Notes under the pieces: generated by a model
The model's input: only the letters and a program-made list of their open reading frames with translations
Databases searched by the model: none
What the model was told of the DNA's origin: nothing
Assembly (NCBI GenBank): GCA_037133095.1
Contig: JBAXOT010000030.1
Location: forward strand, 1 to 20,313
Reading direction: 5' to 3'
DNA length: 20,313 nt
Origin: CAIMZW01 sp037133095
Lineage (GTDB): Bacteria > Actinomycetota > Actinomycetes > Nanopelagicales > Nanopelagicaceae
Part shown: piece by piece, positions 6,893 to 13,704 of the stretch
How positions within the stretch are numbered: position 1 is the stretch's first letter
How the letters are laid out: each line of letters begins with the position of its first letter
Translations under genes and position numbers: made by a program

Positions 6893-8459
6893 GACTCGTC
6901 CACCCAAATATCTGTGGGGTATTTCGTTCATCTTCTTTGTTCTCTTCTTTTACTTACCTTTGGGAAAAATTCTTTCGACTGGAATGACTGGACGGTTGTT
7001 TCAGGAACTCTCCGAACCGCGAACTTTCAAGATTATCTGGTTTACCGTTTGGCAAGCCGCCGCTTCTGCCCTACTTTCACTTCTACTGGGAATCCCGAGC
7101 GCCTACATTTTTTATGTCAAACGGTTTCGATTCCAGAAAGTTCTTCGATCACTCATCACCATCCCGTTCATGCTCCCGAGCATTGTTGTGGCGATTGCTT
7201 TTACCTCATTGTTCAAAGGTGCACATGGTGTGGTGGTCATTATCATCGCCAATACTTTTATGAATTATTCGATTGCCACCAGAGTAATCGGCTTGGCATG
7301 GCATCACCTTGACCCGGCGGCCTTTGATGCGGCAGAACTAGATGGGGCCGGAAGAATCCGAACGATGCTCGATATTGCCCTGCCGCAGATTAGAGATTCA
7401 ATCGCCTCGGTGGGAACTCTAATATTCCTCTACTGCTCGGCAAATTTTGGAATTGTTATGGTTTTGGGCAGCGTCAATACAAAAACGATAGAGACCGAGA
7501 TTTACACATCCGCAACTGGATTTCTTGATTTTCACCGAAGTTCAACCTTGGTCTTGGTCCAATTACTTTTAACCTTTTTCACGCTATTTATATCTGGCCG
7601 CCTAGTTTCTCAGTCCTTAATCCAAGAACTCGGAGATGCACAGTTTGCGAAAATCGTTGATAAGCGAGATTTTCCTGTCATCTTGGTTGTATCCGGAATT
7701 GTGCTCGCACTGATTTGCGCACCGATTGCCTCGCTCGCGCTCCGCGCCTTTTCATCTGGGGGTCGTTGGGGACTTTCCAACTTCGCAAACCTTGGAACAT
7801 ATGGTGCAAGGCAGTTGCTCAACATCTCCGTGGCTGCGGCTGGAATCAATTCGCTTCGCAATGCGGCAATCACATTGATCATTAGTTTGGGTTTAGGGCT
7901 GCTCGTAAGTTTTTTAATGGCACGTTCGCAAGTAAGAAATCAGTCAGCCCGATTAGGTGTGGATACCTTTTTTCTGGCTCCGATCGGCATCTCAAGCGTG
8001 GTACTTGGATTTGGATATTTATTGACCTTTGGGTCTGGGATCTTTCCGCTCCGCTCAAGTTGGCTGGTAACCCCTATTGCGCAAAGCCTGCTCGCGATAC
8101 CTCTCGTAATCAGATTTATTTATCCAGCGCTGCGCGGACTCGCACCGGAATTACTGGAGGTCGCCGAGTTAGATGGCACTTCTCAAAGTCAGTCTTGGTG
8201 GCTTATTCAACTTCCCCTGATTCGACAAACCATCGCCCTAGCAGCCGGTTACACCGTTGTCCTCTCCATCGGTGAATTTGGTGCGGCAAATTTTCTGGCT
8301 TATGGAGACCAAGGAACTCTGCCAACCATACTTTTTCAACTGATAAGCAGACCAGGTGCCCAAAACTATGGCATGGCGATGGCTGCAAGTTTGGTATTGA
8401 TTGTGCTTTCAGGCGCCGCGATTTACGCGTTTGAATATGTCAGTGATTCACGGGATTGA
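6885..8459 (+). CDS. thiP: Thiamine ABC transporter permease, fused two-domain type
   Basis: The 524-residue membrane protein has about 12 hydrophobic segments and two permease halves, each with an EAA loop that docks the ATPase: 'DAAELDGAGRIRTMLDIALP' (about 149-168) and 'EVAELDGTSQSQSWWLIQLP' (about 425-444). This duplicated ThiP/FbpB layout, together with the riboswitch and ThiB, supports thiamine uptake. The start is uncertain. I prefer the TTG at 6885, which overlaps the thiB stop by 8 bases and places a short basic tail before the first helix; an ATG at 6822 would overlap thiB by 71 bases. No ATPase (thiQ) follows: the next gene is on the opposite strand and its 3' end overlaps this one by 20 bases. 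Confidence 0.9.
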   Translation: MPRTRPPKYLWGISFIFFVLFFYLPLGKILSTGMTGRLFQELSEPRTFKIIWFTVWQAAASALLSLLLGIPSAYIFYVKRFRFQKVLRSLITIPFMLPSIVVAIAFTSLFKGAHGVVVIIIANTFMNYSIATRVIGLAWHHLDPAAFDAAELDGAGRIRTMLDIALPQIRDSIASVGTLIFLYCSANFGIVMVLGSVNTKTIETEIYTSATGFLDFHRSSTLVLVQLLLTFFTLFISGRLVSQSLIQELGDAQFAKIVDKRDFPVILVVSGIVLALICAPIASLALRAFSSGGRWGLSNFANLGTYGARQLLNISVAAAGINSLRNAAITLIISLGLGLLVSFLMARSQVRNQSARLGVDTFFLAPIGISSVVLGFGYLLTFGSGIFPLRSSWLVTPIAQSLLAIPLVIRFIYPALRGLAPELLEVAELDGTSQSQSWWLIQLPLIRQTIALAAGYTVVLSIGEFGAANFLAYGDQGTLPTILFQLISRPGAQNYGMAMAASLVLIVLSGAAIYAFEYVSDSRD

Positions 8460-9384
8460 CCGAATCCCATAATCGGCAGTATTCCAGTTCCTCTTCTAAT
8501 CCAGTCCTGCTGCTGGTACCGAAAAAGACGATGTACCCCGCGCCTGGATAGTTGGTAAGTTCGGAGAAAATCGGTCCCTCATTCGTAATCAACCAATCAA
8601 TCCGCACCATGTCGGTAAATTGCGCCATCTGCTCGCAACACTGCATCAATTCTTCCCAAGTTTCCTTCGACATTTTGGTTAAAATTCGAGCGTAATTTTC
8701 TTCGTGTGCAAGGAATCGATGATTAATTGGATAGCGAGTGTCTTGGGTTCGCTCGTGAAAAATCACCGAACCCAATTTTCCATGAAAAAAGTAGACATTA
8801 ATCTGTTCTGGGATTAAATATTTTCCTCGATAGAGCTTTTCGACTCGTAACCGAGGTGTGATTTCCGCATAGCACCATTCACGAATGCTTCCTTCTTCTT
8901 GTCGGAACTTTAAGTGGAGCCATCGGTCCAGGAGGACAATCGCCTTCTCCAACTCAAAATTATCAGGATGAATCGAAAGTCTTGCCCAGTCCGAATCAAT
9001 CCCTGGATCGGGAATCCGAGCGTTTGGGTCTGCTTCTTCCGAAACAACGATCAGACCGCCCGAGCCGTGTGAAGTCTTGATCACGAATTCGCGAGGGAGA
9101 GAGTGATCTCTCATTTCGTTAGCACTTTCTGCCACAAAATATTGCTCGGGTAAAAATTTTTCCGGTACGAAATCCCGCACGAATTCAAGAGCCTTCACCT
9201 TGTCGCCGAAGGTCACAATTATTCGCCGCGTATCAGTGATCATTTTGAAAATAACTCGGCTGGAGAAAGTAGGTGTGCCTGGCATGTTTTTAATGAAGTC
9301 GACCTCGAGGGAATTGAGTTGTCTTGGGATGGAGGTAATTGCTTCTTCACGCCAGCGCTGCATGATTTTCTCTTGTTCATTCAT
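8440..9384 (-). CDS. TupA-like ATP-grasp family protein
   Basis: The 314-residue protein follows the ATPgrasp_TupA pattern: 'FVIKTSHGSGGLIVVSEE' (100-117), with the nucleotide-binding lysine and Gly-rich loop; a lysine/tryptophan helix region with 'SIREWCYAEITPRLRVEKLY'; 'INVYFFHGKLGSVIFHERT', equivalent to the Y-K-F-F-x-F-x-G-K segment; and a metal-site region 'MVRIDWLITNEGPIFSELTNYPGAGY'. Known relatives ligate a carboxylate to an amine using ATP, and TupA belongs to teichuronic acid synthesis, so a wall or surface-glycan modification is plausible; the substrate is unknown. I chose the ATG at 9384 because it forms a 4-base ATGA overlap with the upstream gene's stop. It ends tail-to-tail over thiP with a 20-base overlap. 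Confidence 0.82.
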   Translation of the reverse strand: MNEQEKIMQRWREEAITSIPRQLNSLEVDFIKNMPGTPTFSSRVIFKMITDTRRIIVTFGDKVKALEFVRDFVPEKFLPEQYFVAESANEMRDHSLPREFVIKTSHGSGGLIVVSEEADPNARIPDPGIDSDWARLSIHPDNFELEKAIVLLDRWLHLKFRQEEGSIREWCYAEITPRLRVEKLYRGKYLIPEQINVYFFHGKLGSVIFHERTQDTRYPINHRFLAHEENYARILTKMSKETWEELMQCCEQMAQFTDMVRIDWLITNEGPIFSELTNYPGAGYIVFFGTSSRTGLEEELEYCRLWDSVNPVNH

Positions 9385-9929
9385 TGCTGCGCCAAATTTT
9401 CTTCTGGGCAATAATCTAAGGCGAGAAAATTATCTATGAAGACCATTTCCCCGATATTTCCCTTCACCTCGACTGCATTTCCACCATATTTTTCAAAATT
9501 TATGAGCAGTTTTGTCTTTTGCGAGGACAACTCGAATGCGCATGCCAGTGATTCAGGAATGAATAATCCATTTAACATCACCATGGTCGGCATTAATCGG
9601 TTCCTTTGTATGTGATCCCAAGGAGTGGTTGCATAATCTTTATACATAAGGGGAAAGTTGCTGTTAACCGGCTGCCCATCTTCAGTGAGAAAGCCGATAT
9701 TAAAATAAAGGACATCAATTTGGTTTGCCGCAATTTCAGTTTCATATTTTTCAAGATGATCTAAGAAGCGAAGCCAATCTGTTTCGACGGTGATGACGTG
9801 GGCGCCTTGAGAAACTGCGATCTCGGTAGTTTCTCCAGTTCCATACTCAAGATAAATCGTTTCATTGGTGATCTCTCTGCTTAGGAATCTCTTCAAAGCC
9901 GGAGTGAGCACAGACTTAATGTATGGCAC
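9381..9929 (-). CDS. Short methyltransferase-like (Rossmann-fold) protein
   Basis: The 182-residue protein opens with 'ETIYLEYGTGETTEIAVSQGAHVITVETD' (23-51). This is a SAM-binding-type glycine loop (E-Y-G-T-G) followed by an acidic residue (Glu49) at the end of strand 2. It resembles proteins that begin 'LEYGSGGST' and are often labelled methyltransferases. 'IDVLYFNIGF' (71-80) could be the motif IV strand. The chain is shorter than most class I methyltransferases and lacks a clear catalytic motif, so binding without catalysis is possible. Start is GTG (9927-9929). It is translationally coupled (ATGA) to the ATP-grasp gene, so the two products probably act on one pathway. It is divergent from the aminotransferase gene. 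Confidence 0.65.
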   Translation of the reverse strand: MPYIKSVLTPALKRFLSREITNETIYLEYGTGETTEIAVSQGAHVITVETDWLRFLDHLEKYETEIAANQIDVLYFNIGFLTEDGQPVNSNFPLMYKDYATTPWDHIQRNRLMPTMVMLNGLFIPESLACAFELSSQKTKLLINFEKYGGNAVEVKGNIGEMVFIDNFLALDYCPEENLAQQ

Positions 9930-9954
9930 ATGCCAATTAAATAGGTAAAGGAAT

Positions 9955-9960
9955 TATTAT
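9955..9960 (+). promoter_or_regulatory. -10 hexamer TATTAT of a probable leaderless promoter
   Basis: TATTAT sits exactly six bases before the ATG of the aminotransferase gene at 9967, so transcription would start at or next to the start codon. The purine run AAAGGAA (9947-9953) is 13 bases from the ATG, too far for a good ribosome binding site. No clear -35 is visible. The same six-base geometry occurs before 11967 and 19289. Confidence 0.55.
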
Positions 9961-9966
9961 GCACTC

Positions 9967-11175
9967 ATGAATTATGACGTGACCAGGGTCCGATCCCACT
10001 TTCCATCATTAGATACCGGTATTGCATATTTCGATGGTCCAGGAGGCAGTCAGGTCCCCGATGCCGTCGGGGAGGCCATCGCTGCTGCAATTACTAAGCC
10101 GATTTCCAACCGCGGTCTCATCACCGATTCTGAGAAAAATGCAGAAGAGATCGTTCAGGGATTTAGATCTGCCGTCGCCGATTTGATTGATGTGGATCCG
10201 CAAGGCGTGGTGTACGGGCGAAGTTGGACACAATTAACTTATGACTTCTCTCGAACCATTTCACAAGGCTGGGCGCCAGGTGATGAAGTAGTAGTCACTC
10301 GGTTGGACCATGATTCAAATATCAGACCCTGGATTCAGGCAGCAGAACGCGCTGGCGCGGTGGTTCGCTGGGCCGAGTTTGATCGCAGCACTGGAGAACT
10401 TCCTGTCTCGGCAATCGAGTCCGTTCTTTCTGAGAAAACCAGACTCGTTGCTGTTACTGGGGCAGGTAATACTCTGGGTACTCGCCCCGATCTCACAGCA
10501 ATCGCCGAGGCAGTTCATCAATACCCAGCGCTGTTCTACGTAGATGGGGTTCATCTCACGCCACATGCCCCCATCAGCGTTAAAGAGATAGGTGCGGATT
10601 TCTATGGCTTCTCGTTCTACAAGTTAATGGGACCACATTGTTCGGCACTGGCAGCCTCGCCGGATCTATTGCGCACACTTTCCAATGACAAGTTACTGCC
10701 GAGCACCAATGAGGTTCCAGAAAGGTTCGAATTTGGCACGTTGCCTTATGAATTGATGGCGGGCGCCACTGCGGCAATCGAATTTATCGCCGAACTGGCG
10801 CCAGGTGATGCTCAGGATCGCCGTTCCAAGATTGTTCAATCTATGACGGCTTTAGAAAAGTACGAAGAGGGTCTTTTTCACTATATGGAGAGTTCGATCC
10901 GGGACCTATGGCCAAACATTACGTTGTATGGTCATGCACCGGTTCGTACTCCAACTTTGTATTTTAGCCTGGGCGATATTGCTAACTTGGACGTGTATCA
11001 CCATTTGGCCACGAAAAAAGTGAATGCCCCAGCCAGCAATTTCTATGCCCTAGAAGTTTCGCGCGCGCTTGGACTCGGCGATATCGGAGCGGTTCGGGCA
11101 GGTCTAGCCCCGTACAGCACGAAGGAAGATATTGATCGATTGGTAGCCGGACTCAAAGAGCTCATCACTACATAG
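9967..11175 (+). CDS. Class V aminotransferase, cysteine-desulfurase-like (VC1184-type subfamily)
   Basis: The 402-residue PLP enzyme has the subfamily opening 'AYFDGPGGSQVPDAV' (20-34), 'TRLDHDSNIRPW' with the His that stacks on PLP, 'YVDGVHLTPH' with the Asp that binds the pyridine nitrogen, and 'FSFYKLMGPHCSAL' with the Schiff-base Lys219. The late motif 'VNAPASNFYALEVSRALGL' occupies the region where SufS/CsdA carry the persulfide cysteine. Here there is no cysteine: the only Cys in the whole protein is Cys225, six residues after Lys219. Database labels of 'cysteine desulfurase' for this subfamily are therefore probably wrong; an epimerase, lyase or aminotransferase role is open. No Suf or Isc genes are nearby. 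It overlaps the convergent SDR gene by 8 bases. Confidence 0.88.
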   Translation: MNYDVTRVRSHFPSLDTGIAYFDGPGGSQVPDAVGEAIAAAITKPISNRGLITDSEKNAEEIVQGFRSAVADLIDVDPQGVVYGRSWTQLTYDFSRTISQGWAPGDEVVVTRLDHDSNIRPWIQAAERAGAVVRWAEFDRSTGELPVSAIESVLSEKTRLVAVTGAGNTLGTRPDLTAIAEAVHQYPALFYVDGVHLTPHAPISVKEIGADFYGFSFYKLMGPHCSALAASPDLLRTLSNDKLLPSTNEVPERFEFGTLPYELMAGATAAIEFIAELAPGDAQDRRSKIVQSMTALEKYEEGLFHYMESSIRDLWPNITLYGHAPVRTPTLYFSLGDIANLDVYHHLATKKVNAPASNFYALEVSRALGLGDIGAVRAGLAPYSTKEDIDRLVAGLKELITT

Positions 11176-11923
11176 TCAAGTAAGAGGCCCCATTGAAATC
11201 AAGGACTGCGCCGCTGGCCCATTCGGAATCGGGGGATGCCAAGAAGTAAACCGCTTTGGCCAATTCCGCTGCCTCTGCAACCCGATTAAATGGACTTTGA
11301 GCTCTGATTGAATCACCGTCTGCGCCGGCTAAACGAGGAGCTGCCATCTCCGTATTCACAAAACCTGGGGCCAAAGTGGTGACCGATATCTTTTCCGGTG
11401 CCAAAGCTTTAGCTAAAGATTGGCCGAACGCCACAATCGCGGCCTTTGTTGCACCATAGGCGGGGCTGTCTGGTTCGCCGCGGAAGGCGCCCCGAGATCC
11501 AATATTGACGATGCGGGAACTCTCGTTGCGCGGCATATATTGGTAAGCACACCAGGTCACATTCGCCGCCCCTACAAGATTCACCGCCAAAATCTGGCTC
11601 CAGGCTGCTTGCCACTCCTGATACGAAGTAGTTTGCAGCGGGTGGTCGATAAAAACCCCGGCATTATTAATGAGAATGTCGATTTTCCCGAAGTTGGCGG
11701 CCACCTCGCCCACCATGCGCTCAATTCCGACTGGATCGCCCAGGTTTGCCTGGGCAATCATGTGTCCAGAGCCAGGCAAGTTGGCCAACAGCGCCTCAGC
11801 CCGATTTTGGGATTCGCCGTAGTGAATCGCGACCCGATCGCCTTTACTGGCAAACTCCTGGGCGATAGCGGCCCCGATTCCTCGGGCTCCGCCGGTGATA
11901 AGAACAGTTCGTGAATTCATCAT
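11168..11923 (-). CDS. Short-chain dehydrogenase/reductase (classical SDR)
   Basis: The 251-residue protein has all classical SDR marks: 'TGGARGIG' (10-17) for NAD(P) binding, 'NNAG' (86-89), catalytic Ser143 in 'NIGSRGA', and Tyr156/Lys160 in 'YGATK'. 'LAPGFVNTEM' follows. The C-terminal 'PDSEWASGAVLDFNGASYL' matches FabG-like 3-oxoacyl reductases, but 'NGASYL' and the EPDSPAY stretch do not fix the substrate. The start is uncertain: ATG at 11923 (or 11920) gives a normal SDR N-terminus, while an in-frame GTG at 11950 has a better ribosome-binding sequence (GAAGGG, 6 bases away) and would add nine residues. Convergent with the aminotransferase gene and divergent from the EXORDIUM-like gene. 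Confidence 0.88.
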   Translation of the reverse strand: MMNSRTVLITGGARGIGAAIAQEFASKGDRVAIHYGESQNRAEALLANLPGSGHMIAQANLGDPVGIERMVGEVAANFGKIDILINNAGVFIDHPLQTTSYQEWQAAWSQILAVNLVGAANVTWCAYQYMPRNESSRIVNIGSRGAFRGEPDSPAYGATKAAIVAFGQSLAKALAPEKISVTTLAPGFVNTEMAAPRLAGADGDSIRAQSPFNRVAEAAELAKAVYFLASPDSEWASGAVLDFNGASYLTM

Positions 11924-11954
11924 GAGCGCACTTTGCCAGAGAAAATCCACCCTG

Positions 11955-11960
11955 TACCCT
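11955..11960 (+). promoter_or_regulatory. -10 hexamer TACCCT of a probable leaderless promoter
   Basis: TACCCT matches the TANNNT pattern and lies exactly six bases before the ATG at 11967, the start that gives a complete signal peptide. There is no Shine-Dalgarno sequence for that ATG. The same bases read on the minus strand are AGGGTA, part of a possible ribosome binding site for a longer form of the SDR, so the region may serve both strands. Confidence 0.42.
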
Positions 11961-11966
11961 TCGTCT

Positions 11967-12989
11967 ATGAAAAATCGGACAAATGCGAAATTTCACTTCC
12001 TCCCTTTTGTCACCACTATTGCGCTCGCTGGGCTGTTCCTAGCACCCGGAGCCAAAGCTGACGATCAAAGTCAGTCCAAAAATCAGAACAACCAGGTTGC
12101 GGTCTCAGACTCTGCCTCTGCCTCCGACTCCGCCTCTGACCGAGAGACCGAAGGTCAAAAGCAAGAGATGCCCACGCTTGAGAATTTGGGAAGCAGTTCG
12201 AGCACTATCGCCCCATCGCGAAAAAACTTCGATCCCATTCCGGGATTTGGAATTGCTTACCACGGTGGCAAAGTTCTCCACTCGCCAAATGTGTACGCGA
12301 TTTGGTACGGAAACTGGTCGACGCCAGGAAATAACTCGAAAGTTGTCCTAGAGAATTTGCTCAAAAATATCGGCGGCACCAGTTACTTCAATATCAACAC
12401 CACTTATTCAGATCAAAAAGGTGCTGTCAGCAACTCGGTTCGATTCGTAAAATCAACGACCGATAATTATTCGCAAGGTGCGGTCTTGACCGACAATAAA
12501 GTTGCTCTGATCGTAAAGCGCGCGATTTCTAAGGAGTCACTGCCAAAAGATTCGAACGCGGTCTATTTTGTATTCACCAGCGGCGATGTTTCGGAAACTT
12601 CCGGCTTCCTCACGACATATTGCGCCTTTCATGCCCACAAGACCTTTGATGACACCAATATTAAGTATGCCTTCGTTGGCGATCCATCAGCCGACCTTGC
12701 TGCTTGCGCGCCACAGCAAGTCGTTTCACCAAATGCGAATCCAGCAGCAGATGCCATGGCTTCGTTGACAGCTCATGAACTCGAGGAGGCTGTTACCGAC
12801 CCAAACCTGAATGCTTGGTACGACGACCTAACAGGTTATGAGAATGGCGACCTGTGCAATTTCCACTTCGGTAAGGTAACCCAAAATTCTGACGGTTCGT
12901 TCTACAACCAGATCATTGGTGGTCGTCAGTATCTGATCCAGCGCAACTGGCTCAATATTGCTCCGGGTGGCTGCGCTAGTTCTTACTAG
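11967..12989 (+). CDS. Secreted EXORDIUM/PHI-1 family protein (Phi_1, PF04674-like)
   Basis: The 340-residue protein has a clear signal peptide (residues 1-31, hydrophobic 'TTIALAGLFLAPG', cleavage after AKA). A low-complexity Ser/Asp/Gln/Asn linker follows (32-85, with SDSASASDSASD). The remainder fits the EXORDIUM family: 'IAYHGGKVL' and 'NVYAIWYGNWS' (96-118), 'YFNINTTYSDQKGAVSNSV', 'NAVYFVFTSGDVSETSGF', 'YAFVGDPSADLAACAP', then 'AHELEEAVTDPNLNAWYDD' from about residue 269 (His270, Glu271, Glu274) and 'GGRQYLIQRNW' near the end. Plant members are cell-wall proteins promoting growth under carbon limitation; bacterial members are uncharacterised. The H-E-L-E-E-x-V-T-D site looks like a degenerate metallopeptidase centre (inference). 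Cysteines at the C-terminal half may form disulfides. I chose this start because of the signal peptide and the leaderless -10. Confidence 0.87.
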   Translation: MKNRTNAKFHFLPFVTTIALAGLFLAPGAKADDQSQSKNQNNQVAVSDSASASDSASDRETEGQKQEMPTLENLGSSSSTIAPSRKNFDPIPGFGIAYHGGKVLHSPNVYAIWYGNWSTPGNNSKVVLENLLKNIGGTSYFNINTTYSDQKGAVSNSVRFVKSTTDNYSQGAVLTDNKVALIVKRAISKESLPKDSNAVYFVFTSGDVSETSGFLTTYCAFHAHKTFDDTNIKYAFVGDPSADLAACAPQQVVSPNANPAADAMASLTAHELEEAVTDPNLNAWYDDLTGYENGDLCNFHFGKVTQNSDGSFYNQIIGGRQYLIQRNWLNIAPGGCASSY

Positions 12990-13001
12990 TTAAATAAGGA
13001 T

Positions 13002-13376
13002 TTATTGGTTCGTCGGAGTGGATTGTTCAGCAATCTCCCGACGGACCTTATCCATATCTAGATCGAGCCCGGCTTGGATTAACTCCTCTAAATTTGGCTC
13101 GGGAAGTGCGCCGGCCTGATTAAAGAGCAGGATGCCATCTCGAAACATCATCAAAGTTGGGATGGAAGAAATCCCTGCGGCTGATGCCAACCCTTGTTCG
13201 GCTTCGGTATCAACTTTTGCAAAGGTGATGTCGGGATGGGTGACTGAGGCTTTTTCGAAGATTGGGCCAAACATTCGGCAAGGTCCACACCATGCGGCCC
13301 AGAAATCCACAAGAACGATTCCGTCGGAGGCGATTGTCTTTTCGAACTCGGCTTCTGTGAGATTGATGGTGGCCAT
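13002..13376 (-). CDS. Thioredoxin with C-terminal extension
   Basis: The 124-residue protein has the thioredoxin fold with the active site 'WCGPC' (Cys30, Cys33) after 'VLVDFWAA', the cis-Pro in 'SIPTLMMFRDG', and a resolving helix with 'EELIQAGLDLD'. It reduces disulfides in the cytoplasm. About 15 residues ('DKVRREIAEQ' and a polar tail) extend past the usual thioredoxin end. The ATG at 13374-13376 is preceded by AGGGGGA, 5 bases away; an upstream in-frame start would add 22 residues unlike the family. Gene symbol withheld because several paralogues (trxA, trxC) are possible. Divergent from the small Cys-rich gene and convergent with the EXORDIUM-like gene, 12 bases apart. Confidence 0.93.
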   Translation of the reverse strand: MATINLTEAEFEKTIASDGIVLVDFWAAWCGPCRMFGPIFEKASVTHPDITFAKVDTEAEQGLASAAGISSIPTLMMFRDGILLFNQAGALPEPNLEELIQAGLDLDMDKVRREIAEQSTPTNQ

Positions 13377-13481
13377 GAGGTTCCCCCTACTTTCGTAATT
13401 ACACTTAACGAACCATAAAATACTCTTACTTATTCCAGACAAATTCCACCCAATCTTCCCAATAACACGAAAGGTTCCATT

Positions 13482-13598
13482 ATGTGTTCACGCGTTACTT
13501 GCCAGATATGCACAAAACCAACCTGGAGCGGATGCGGCGACCATATTGAAACGGCTCTTGCTGGCATACCCGAGTCAGATCGCTGCCAAGGCCACTAA
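13482..13598 (+). CDS. 38-residue Cys-rich small protein, conserved 'MC..VTC..C.K..W.GCG.H' type
   Basis: This short gene lies in the gap between thioredoxin and the ABC exporter. It encodes 38 residues with five cysteines (2, 7, 10, 18, 35) and histidines 21 and 38; C-x-x-C at 7-10 and C-G-D-H at 18-21 look like a zinc knuckle. I recall the same pattern (start MC, then TC-x-x-C-x-K-x-x-W-x-G-C-G-x-H, then a G-x-P segment and R-C) as a small conserved protein in many actinobacteria and elsewhere; function unknown. The ribosome binding site GAAAGG (13469-13474) is 7 bases before the ATG. Next to thioredoxin, a redox or zinc role is possible but unproved. Confidence 0.78.
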   Translation: MCSRVTCQICTKPTWSGCGDHIETALAGIPESDRCQGH

Positions 13599-13704
13599 AT
13601 CGTCCTCAAGCTTGCCGTTCATTGGGTTTGGGACAGTTGGCATTTCACATGTTTTAGACCGGGGTAAGTGTCGTACTATGAAGCATCGAAAAGAGGACGC
13701 ATAG
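13599..13704 (+). promoter_or_regulatory. Promoter region of the ABC exporter operon
   Basis: No gene is visible here. TACTAT at 13674-13679 is a good -10 candidate about 26 bases before the TTG start at 13705; the -35 is poor (GTTTTA at 13651-13656, 17-base spacer). AAGAGGA (13690-13696) is the ribosome binding site, 8 bases before the start. No clear terminator for the preceding small gene is visible. Confidence 0.45.
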
